Both the position numbers and the translations under genes were made by a program. 64,000 nucleotides of DNA from Sabellastarte sp. h YS-2021. Its lineage: Eukaryota; Annelida; Polychaeta; Sabellida; Sabellidae. Positions 57,083 through 64,000 of this stretch are shown piece after piece (within the stretch, counting starts at the first letter, position 1; each line of letters opens with the position of its first letter). The notes beneath the pieces were generated by a model that saw only the letters and a program-made list of their open reading frames with translations, made no database searches and had not been told where the DNA came from. The DNA lies in the NCBI GenBank assembly GCA_964017235.1, contig OZ024928.1:85369566-85433565 (forward strand). The letters are read 5' to 3'.

Positions 57083-57750
57083 TTAAGTGTCCCACATGGG
57101 ACGCTTGTTTATGTACAGGAAAAATTCATGTGGAAGGGGCTGATGGCTCCCACATATTCTATTGGCTATAGCTTAGCAACCACTGGGTGGATTCTCTTCA
57201 AATGTGGCACATGTATGCAGGAGCCCAAGGAAAAATTTCTGAATATGGTGTCACGACATTTCGACCAATAAGAAAAGTCACATAACCAAAAATGTGTTTT
57301 AAAAGTTGTGTGCTGGGTAATCATTAACTTTTGGCAGTGATCTGATACAAAATGGCTGACTTATTCACGATCAAGCGTTACAATTTTTCTTCACAATGAA
57401 AATGAAAAATCTTTAAAATCTCAGAACTGGTGCCAGATGAGTGATTTGGATGAAATTTTTGATCTACAGGGTATACACAGTCATCTGACAGGTTTTCCCA
57501 CCATTTTTGGCAGCCATCTTGAATTTCTGTATGAAACGCAAAAACAAACAAAAAAGCATCTTGGAAATGGTGTGAGATAGTGATTTAAACAAAATATTTG
57601 GCCTTTGAACCCACAGGGTAAATGCAGAGTCATCTGCAAATTTTTTGAAAAATCGCTTTTCCACCATTTTTGGCAGCCATCTTGAATTTCTGTGAAAAAT
57701 GCAAAAACCATTATTGCTCAGTTTCTCTTTATTTTGCAAAGCAACAATTC
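57083..57750 (+). mobile_element. Family 8/9-like element, decayed
   Basis: The cap AAGTGTCCCacatGGGACGCTT lies at 57085-57106 with one mismatch. Two units with ACAGGGTA and TTTTTGGCAGCCATCTTGAAT follow. A tail TTTTGCAAAGCAACAATTCT resembles the family's 3' hairpin region. Confidence 0.5.
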
Positions 57751-58206
57751 TGCTTTTTAAGCTATGTTTAATGCCATAAGCCCAGCTGAAAAATTGCTAA
57801 TACGTGTATCTCAAAATTGTTAGACCAAGAGCAATTTGCATATCATTTTTGTGTCACCAGCAATTGTCAACAGTAAAATTAAGCCAAAATATTGTCATAT
57901 AATGCCAGAATGTTAACAGCTTCATCAAAGTTAACTTTGAATGTTTGCCGTACAGTTTATGTGGATTTACAAACAGCATAGATACACTTCACTTAATGTG
58001 TAGCAAAATTTTTCCATTTCTTCATTGCTTGATGCAAGTGTTTGGAAGTTAAAAGTTTTAAGTCTGTATTTTTAGAGTACAACCTACAGCTCCCATTCTC
58101 TTGCTGTATGTGAGTCATGTTAGATCTAGTTTGTTGCATTTTCTAAACAGGTAAATAACAGAGTATTTAAATATAAAAAAATAATTTTACATTTCACCAT
58201 TTTCAG

Positions 58207-58313
58207 ACTTTTGCCCAAATTGGCAAATTAACAAAGTTGAGAAATCTTCGGTTGGAGGCAGGTGGAAGCCTGAACAGTGAGTCACTTGGAGAGGCTCTGA
58301 AGGCACTGAAAGA
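58207..58313 (+). CDS. Coding exon 16: LRR unit, residues 920-955
   Basis: The acceptor is CACCATTTTCAG and the donor AAGA|GTGAGT (phase 2). It encodes IGKLTKLRNLRLEAGG and LGEALKALKE, a canonical LRR strand-helix pair. Confidence 0.85.
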
Positions 58314-58422
58314 GTGAGTCTTTTAAGTTAAGATCTATGTAAATAAAACCAAAGAACTTGTCCATAATTGGTGAATGAAGGACAGCCTCACAGCAGAAAA
58401 TTGGACAAGGTACCAGTTTTTA

Positions 58423-58850
58423 CCCCACAGCCCTTAAGGGCTGTCAGGGTATTGATTTCACCCATGGTGTCCGGATGGGTGGGTGGGCGGCGGGAAAAAG
58501 TTTGTCCGGGCTGTATCTCAGAAACGGTAAGATGTAGCAAGCTGATACTTGGTTGGAGGGTGTAGGTGTGCAACGTCATCGTGTGACCTTGATTTGACCT
58601 CTCCATAGTGACCTTGAGTTTGAAAATCTTGTCCAGGCTATGTCTTGGAAACCGTAAGGTGTAGGAAGTTGATATGTGGTAGGGACATTGGTTAGGGGGT
58701 GTAGGTGTACAACGTCTTGTTTTAATACTTCATCTTTACGTACATATTCTTTTTCTTAGACATTATTTTCTCTACTTAAACATTATTTGGAGCTTTATAT
58801 AACTGACACTGCTCTTAAAGTATCCTGATCTTTGTACTGTTTTTACCCAA
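58423..58850 (+). mobile_element. Family 5 element, internally shortened
   Basis: The cap TACCCCACAGCCCTTAAGGGCTGTCAGGGTA, GGGTGGGTGGGCGGCGGG and nearly two tandem units are followed directly by the tail sequence TTTTAATACTTCATCTTTACGT shared with 26100-26220. It stops without the 3' hairpin. It starts just over 100 bases past the exon 16 donor. Confidence 0.6.
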
Positions 58851-59168
58851 AAACTAATTTATCTCGGAAACGGTGGGAGATAGAGCAATTTTGACGAAAT
58901 TTCTGACCTGCAGGGTATCTGCAAAGTCTGCTGGTGACTTTTCGCGAAAATCACTTACGTAAAATGCCAAAACGCATTTATCTCAGAAACAGTGCGAGAT
59001 AGAGCGATTTCGACGAAATTTTTTACCCACAAGGTATATGCAGAGTCTACTGGTGACTTTTTGCAAAAATCACTGTCCCGCCATTTTTGGTGGCCATCTT
59101 GAATTTCTGCGTAAAACGCAAAAACGAATTTAATTTCTTTTTCTCTTGCGAAGCAATACTCTAATTGG
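58850..59168 (+). mobile_element. Family 8/9 3' fragment
   Basis: Two units (ATCTCGGAAACGGTGGGAGA, GACGAAATTTNTGACC, GGTATNTGCA) are followed by CTCTTGCGAAGCAATACTCTAATT, a hairpin plus CTCTA terminus like other family members. The 5' end is missing. Confidence 0.5.
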
Positions 59169-59832
59169 ACTTTATTTCTAATGCAAGACTGGTTCAGGAG
59201 TACTTTGAAGCAAACAGCGAGATATTACTTACTTGGCACTATTTCATCCTTATCACTTCTTTTGAACTATTTTTCCTTCAGTATGTTAAGGTTACTCAGC
59301 TTATGAAATTGACAACACAATGTGAAATTTCCATGGGGGACTTCAGATAATATAAGAAAACAGCTAAGTTGGCAAAATGACTGTTACAAGATAGGCTGCA
59401 TAAATAAGCCTATTAAAATTCCAAATTTTCTGAATTTATTGTTACCAATAAAACTCTAACCAATCTGACCATCAAAGACCATGTCTTTTACGAATTATTT
59501 CCCCCTCAGGTATCACATATTATATTTTGCCACAGATTAAAAATGCAATTTGAGAAAAGCCTCTTTTTTTTTCAATTTCAACACTGTGAATTTATATTTT
59601 ACTATGTCATTGTTGAAAGGCAGAGTTCCCAAAATTGATAAAATGTAATGGTGATTGTAATAAATTATATGTCTAAATGAAGTATGCAGTTTCATTGGCT
59701 TAGTGGTTAACAAATTGGGCATGTAATTACTTGGCTATCACTTTTATGATCATGCTTCAGGTCTGGCTCATAGCAGTATGTTACACACTGTCTTGATGTG
59801 ACATTAGGTGTTTTACCTTTGTAGACACTATG
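59169..59832. other. Intron 16 distal part, no recognised element
   Basis: AT-rich unique-looking sequence; short open frames without similarity. Confidence 0.3.
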
Positions 59833-59849
59833 CACTTCTGTAATTGTAG

Positions 59850-59961
59850 GTTGTCACAGCTTGAGTTGATTAACTTTGTGATTTCTGAGAAGCTTGCAGA
59901 CTCTCTGGCTGAGATGACCTGGTTAAAGGTGTTTTCTGTGTGGCCAAATAAAGATGAGGAG
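59850..59961 (+). CDS. Coding exon 17: LRR unit, residues 955-992
   Basis: The acceptor is CTGTAATTGTAG and the donor GAG|GTAAAG. It encodes LSQLELINFVISEKLADSLA and MTWLKVFSVW, continuing the LRR periodicity. Confidence 0.8.
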
Positions 59962-60680
59962 GTAAAGGAATTTCATGGTAGAACCTTTAATATCTAAACA
60001 TTTCAGGAAACTCCGATTTTTGTCTGAATAGAAGAAGGTTCTTAAAGAGAACAGAGATATTGTTGTTTAAAACAGAAAAAAAACTGAAGTAAATTTCTTA
60101 CAGTAAAACTGCATGCATAAATTGGAATATCCAGATAAAAGAAATTTGTTCAGTAGAGAATCTAATACGTCATCTTTGTCCAATCCCTATGTTAAATGTA
60201 AGAAACAAAACTTTCTAAGTATTAAAAACAGTAAAGTTAACATGAAAAACATGCACTTTAACTCAGCATAACAAACATACTCATGGCAGTGTATCATCAG
60301 AAGGACATCCTTTTTATGGACGTGTTATAGGTAACACAGTCATTTTGGGATATGGGAAAACCCGGGTTCGAAGCAGGGCAGATGACCACTTAAAATTGTT
60401 GTTGTATATCATTGGTTTCTGTTCCCAGTTACAGGCTAACGAACCTTGGGAACTTTGATAAATAATCATCCCTGAGCCCTTGTGTTTCAGTTGAAGGAAT
60501 GTCAGTTTCCGTAACTTTACATGTACTTGTGGAGTCTGGATTAGTCAACTCGTGCTTTGTGTTGTGCAGGAAGGATGTATTACACTCAGCATAATTAGCA
60601 TACCATGCCATACTTCTGTTTAAATGAAATTTGCTCTAGCTAGAATTATTGGGCTATTTAAAAACTTGTTAATATAGATT
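59962..60680. other. Intron 17, no recognised element
   Basis: Unique-looking intronic DNA with GGGAAAACCCGGGTTCGAAGCAGGGC at about 60354-60379, which hints at a decayed tRNA-like B box, but no fold could be supported. Confidence 0.3.
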
Positions 60681-60696
60681 TCTTGTTTACATGTAG

Positions 60697-61083
60697 ATTG
60701 CACCAGCAGTGAACAGTAACCTGTTGAAGGCCACATGCAACATGAGCTCCCTCCAGCTGTTAGAATGGGGTGTGATGAATGAGTGTACCAACTCAGAGAA
60801 TGAGTCCTTTATTCCACTCCGGCCCACTTCTTCTTCCTCTGGCAAGGATGGATCTGGTGATGCTGCAGCTGAAGATGTCAGTCTTCTGACCCAAGATGTA
60901 TCCATAAATGAGCTCATTAAGAGGCTCTCTACCCATCTGCCGGACACAAAAATCCGGGTTTTCAAGGTGCCGAGTGCTCTTATAAAAAAGGCATGTCCAC
61001 CCAGAGGTCAGTCTGTGAGCCCCACACCAGAGGTGCAACAAGAGGCCGAACAAGAAGCAGAACCAGTAAATGAAACCGAGTAA
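60697..61083 (+). CDS. Coding exon 18: last LRR, acidic tail and stop, residues 993-1120
   Basis: The acceptor is TTTACATGTAG; the frame runs open to TAA at 61081-61083. It contains a final LRR-like segment (MSSLQLLEWGVMN), a Ser/Gly/Asp-rich insert, a helix-like VSINELIKRLSTHLPDTKIRVFKV, and a Glu-rich tail. An AATAAA lies 39 bases past the stop. Confidence 0.85.
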   Translation: MAPAVNSNLLKATCNMSSLQLLEWGVMNECTNSENESFIPLRPTSSSSGKDGSGDAAAEDVSLLTQDVSINELIKRLSTHLPDTKIRVFKVPSALIKKACPPRGQSVSPTPEVQQEAEQEAEPVNETE

Positions 61084-61121
61084 AGGCAGTATCATTAGAA
61101 GAAAGATGAAGTATTTCTTAA

Positions 61122-61127
61122 AATAAA
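61122..61127 (+). promoter_or_regulatory. Candidate polyadenylation signal AATAAA
   Basis: AATAAA 39 bases after the stop codon, the first canonical signal of the host gene. Later AATAAA motifs exist toward 62-64 kb, so a longer 3' UTR is possible. Confidence 0.45.
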
Positions 61128-61222
61128 CCAGAAATGAAGTTGTTTATAACTTTATAGCTATATAGTCGGACCAGTTTAAGATCAGCACTATTAAGTAGAG
61201 TTTCCTATGAAGTATAAAGGAA

Positions 61223-61491
61223 GTGTTAGTGTACGTACACATGTAAGCGGCTTACGACATCCGATTGGCGAATTTTTTCCTGACCATTTCCATATTTTGT
61301 AAACATACTTCTAAATTCACCTGTCATCCGATTTTTTTCCCTCCCAGCGTGGAAAAGTCACTGTCGCATATATGACGTAGGGTGTTGCAAATCGGAGTCG
61401 GACACATGTAAACAACCAAACATAAATGACAAGGAGGGGAAAAATCAGCGGTCAGATGTCGTAAGCTGCACACGTGTACGTACACTTACAC
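61223..61491. mobile_element. TIR element (MITE), 269 bp, just downstream of the stop codon
   Basis: Imperfect inverted ends of about 50 bp: GTGTTAGTGTACGTACACATG with GGCTTACGACATC at the left, and GATGTCGTAAGCTGC with ACGTGTACGTACACTTACAC at the right. ATTTTTTCC/GGAAAAAT pair inside. No clear target duplication could be assigned. It lies in the 3' UTR or directly after the gene. Confidence 0.65.
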
Positions 61492-64000
61492 AATTGTAAA
61501 GCTGAATCTCAATGGATCTGAGATACACTTCTACTTTACGAGAAAGTCCAGGTAACATGATAATTCTGCTTAACCAAGATCTCTACTTTGCCAGGTGTTT
61601 TATTTATTTTTTTTTTTTTCATGTTCAAATGATGACATAAGAAAAATAAAAGCTCTAACGAACAGTTGAAAAGAAAGTTTATTCCGTGTATATGTATTTA
61701 CACTGAGTGAGACATTACTATAGTGGAATTTAATATCCACTGCAAGCTGTATTTGACCAGTATAGGGCGATGTACAGAGTGGGATATATTTTTTTGTATA
61801 CGTCACCACTGTACCATGGATAATAAGTGTTGATATCTTCCTGTTTTTTGCTAATATCTCAGAGACTATGTACTCTACAAATATGTATTATATATCATTA
61901 AAAATGTATTTTACAGTGCTTCTGCTCGTATTTGTTGCATAAAAATCCATGCAGAAATGACTGCGATATTGTAAGTTAAAGATTGGAGTTTATGCCTATG
62001 ATTTTGACGGCCTCTTACACATTCTAGCTTTAAATATGGATTCATTTAAGTCATAAAACATACAAAATGGTGGATTATAAAAGTAAAGCATCCCTCATTA
62101 GACATATACAGAATAAATGTATCATTCATGAAGATTAACAAAAGCACACGCGTATAATTTTATCTTCATTTATGACATATTTTTTTCTATATCCGTCATT
62201 TTGGAAGTTTTCCTATTTAATATGTCTGGGATGAAGATGGATCTCTAAATAAATTGGCCATCAACTAAAATAGGTATTTTTCTGTTGTAATGATGAAATA
62301 GGGGCAGGGAATTAAAAAGCCCTTTCCTGGGATAATCCTTGTAGTATTCTTATCAAGGGAAAGCAGAGAGAAAAGATTCATATTGTTTTGAACTTCCATT
62401 GTGTGGGATCGAAGGGGTAAAACGAGAGAGATTTAGATGGTTAATTACATTCGAGTATGGGAAACCTTGGAATTTTATTGAATTATTTAGAATTGGTATT
62501 ATTATTGCTATTTGCTTCAGTGTAGTAAAACTTGATCTAAGTAATTTACAGGAATAAAGTTACAATGTACAGAGGAAGTGTAACTCCGGGACTGTATAAT
62601 GGGACCGAGTATCCATATTGCCATAACTGTCCTTATCTGGATTCCCATGTATTGAAATTTACCCGGTCGAAGTAAAAGTTGAGCAAAAATGGTTCTTGAT
62701 GTAAACAAGTTTTTTGAAACTTAAAAATGTGAAAATATAAAACTTGTATTAATAACTATTAGAGAAGACTGGAGATGTGGTTTCACTCCTGGTACTTGTA
62801 TAAGTAAGCTCTATTTCAATAGCTTTCCCAGTATTTAGTAAGGTAGTTTCTACTGTTTTCTGAATAATATGGTAATTTTTCAAATTAACTGTTTTCTGTC
62901 ACCGGTATGAATATTCAATATTGGTTAGAATCTAGTTCATTGTAACATGCAGGAAATACTAGTTGGGGAATTGAAATAAACTTTCACTGTCAGTATCAAA
63001 CTCTAGTTTGAGTGTATTAAATACATATTGCAATTTTGCTTCATGTGTTAAAGGCTTGATTTCACAGCTATTTTTGTCTCATTTATTAAAGAATACAAAA
63101 AATATTTAAGAAAGATCCTTAGTTCAACACAAGACTGGGGGTATATTGACGACAGGTCTTAGCCAAATCTCAAGTGCAAGTTGGCTCTGTTGTTATACAA
63201 AAGTTAAGCTTTAGACTTGGCTAAAACCTTTCGTGAATACAGAACGTGGTGTAGAAGTTATCAAAATCCCTGAATATCTTCTAACATACCAATATGGATG
63301 TTTTTAAAGATGATGTAGTTTCATAGTACAACATTTGGAAAATACTGTCATATGAGGAATTCGAAATAATACAGAAATGACAACAACTTTTGGTATTGAC
63401 ATTGAAATCAAGGAAGCTACATCCATTGACAATGAAATATCAATATATGATTTGTTCCTGATGAATAACTGGCAACATTTGACCTGTGTTAACTGTTTTT
63501 TTGTTTTTTCAGGTGAGTGTATTTCTATTTTTAACTGTACATTTTTACATCACAGTATATTTTGAGATTCAGAGTTTCATTTTCTTCATTAGATGTTGGC
63601 AGTTCTTTGGGAGTTTCTGAAGAAGCTACAGTGTTGTTCAATGAAAAGTTGTGATCTGTATATTCATGGGGAGTCTAGCTCAACAAATCGTTGTACAATG
63701 TATAATTAAACCCTTTTAAGTCAAATCTGAAGGGAAGAGCAAAATACTGACTGGGATTTCCTGTATGGCAGCGTTGGTAACACTGGTATCTTAGTATCAA
63801 GACCATTTCACTTGTTACTGTGACAACACAGCACATATAATTGTGGGAAAACTTAAAATATTAAAATCAAACCCTGGGATGAATAAATTGTGAACTTTAT
63901 CTTTTGTTTTTGTACATTTTAAGGCTTCAATAGGAATTTCTTTGAGGAGGACTGCTATGTTTGTTTTTATGAACATCGTGTTCGGTTGTCTGCCCCTATT
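61492..64000. other. 3' UTR continuation or intergenic DNA, no recognised feature
   Basis: AT-rich sequence with no domain-bearing ORF, no repeat family of the kinds seen upstream, and no RNA gene I can support. The drop in repeats contrasts with the introns. Confidence 0.35.

Larger units (their letters stand above)
2996..61127 (+). other. Host gene: MBD-PHD-F-box-LRR protein, transcription unit of 18 coding exons
   Basis: Eighteen coding exons joined at GT/AG sites give 3363 nt (1120 residues plus stop), and every phase matches. Order: acidic N-terminus; MBD about 211-280; basic linker with PKKKRK-like clusters; PHD finger with ligands C419, C423, C432, C435, H440, C443, C456, C459; Pro/Ser-rich linker with VVDLTEDE (660-667); F-box about 694-738; weak LRRs to about 1010; acidic tail. 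By family knowledge, F-box proteins bind SKP1 and present substrates to a cullin-1 ligase, while MBD and PHD modules read DNA and histone tails. The inferred role is a nuclear ubiquitin-ligase receptor recruited to chromatin. The closest domain logic is KDM2/FBXL19, which use CXXC where this gene has an MBD. The 5' end is open: the first visible exon begins at an acceptor (2996), so at least one upstream non-coding exon is expected. Confidence 0.8.

Noticed and set aside
60350..60385. Possible tRNA-like B box (GGGTTCGAAGCAGGGC)
   Set aside because: No A box, acceptor stem or SINE body around it; a chance or decayed match.

Overview
The window is nuclear DNA of an invertebrate animal, most likely a mollusc and perhaps a bivalve. 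Three things point that way: long AT-rich introns with GT/AG junctions, tRNA-derived SINEs of a type familiar from bivalves, and a very heavy load of pearl-like (Helitron/Helentron-type) non-autonomous elements with tandem-repeat cores. The species cannot be read from the sequence. I see no bacterial operon, CRISPR array, rRNA or tRNA gene.

One host gene on the + strand spans almost the whole window. I assembled 18 coding exons from 3107 to 61083. All junction phases agree and the sum is 3363 nt, giving a 1120-residue protein plus stop. Domain order: acidic Ser/Thr-rich N-terminus (about 1-190), methyl-CpG-binding domain (MBD, about 211-280), basic linker, PHD-type zinc finger (419-459), long Pro/Ser/Asn-rich linker with a SUMO-interaction-like motif, F-box (about 694-738), divergent leucine-rich repeats (about 736-1010), acidic tail. 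It reads as a chromatin-directed SCF ubiquitin-ligase substrate receptor, similar in logic to KDM2/FBXL19 but with an MBD as the DNA-reading module. I know of no named vertebrate gene with this order.

Almost everything between the exons is mobile DNA. The main class is a set of families sharing one architecture. Each has a 5' terminal palindrome that differs between families, often then a GC-rich tract, then a core of 130-280 bp tandem repeats. Next comes a second copy of the palindrome arm, a short hairpin, and a 3' end like CTCTAGTT or CTTGTTT. Copies run at 636-2752, 3462-3925, 4849-8487, 14937-15590, 16927-18459, 20171-23060, 25285-26296, 26607-34830, 38325-45446, 49549-52573 and 53939-56641, with many fragments.

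Other elements are a full-length 6.2 kb DIRS-type tyrosine-recombinase retrotransposon (28325-34517), inserted in a tandem array of one of these elements; a 4 kb hAT-like element with an 8-bp target duplication (19188-23171), itself a host for further insertions; a small hAT-like MITE (35692-36048); a fold-back MITE (47353-47461); a TIR element just past the stop codon (61223-61491); and two SINEs.

Layout: 1-3000 upstream DNA and 5' UTR exon; 3-14 kb N-terminal exons among old repeats; 14.6-24.8 kb a deeply nested repeat intron inside the MBD; 25-38 kb MBD end, basic linker and PHD exons, separated by the DIRS-bearing intron; 38.3-46.3 kb a repeat-filled intron between the PHD and F-box exons; 46-61 kb F-box and LRR exons; 61-64 kb 3' UTR or downstream DNA.
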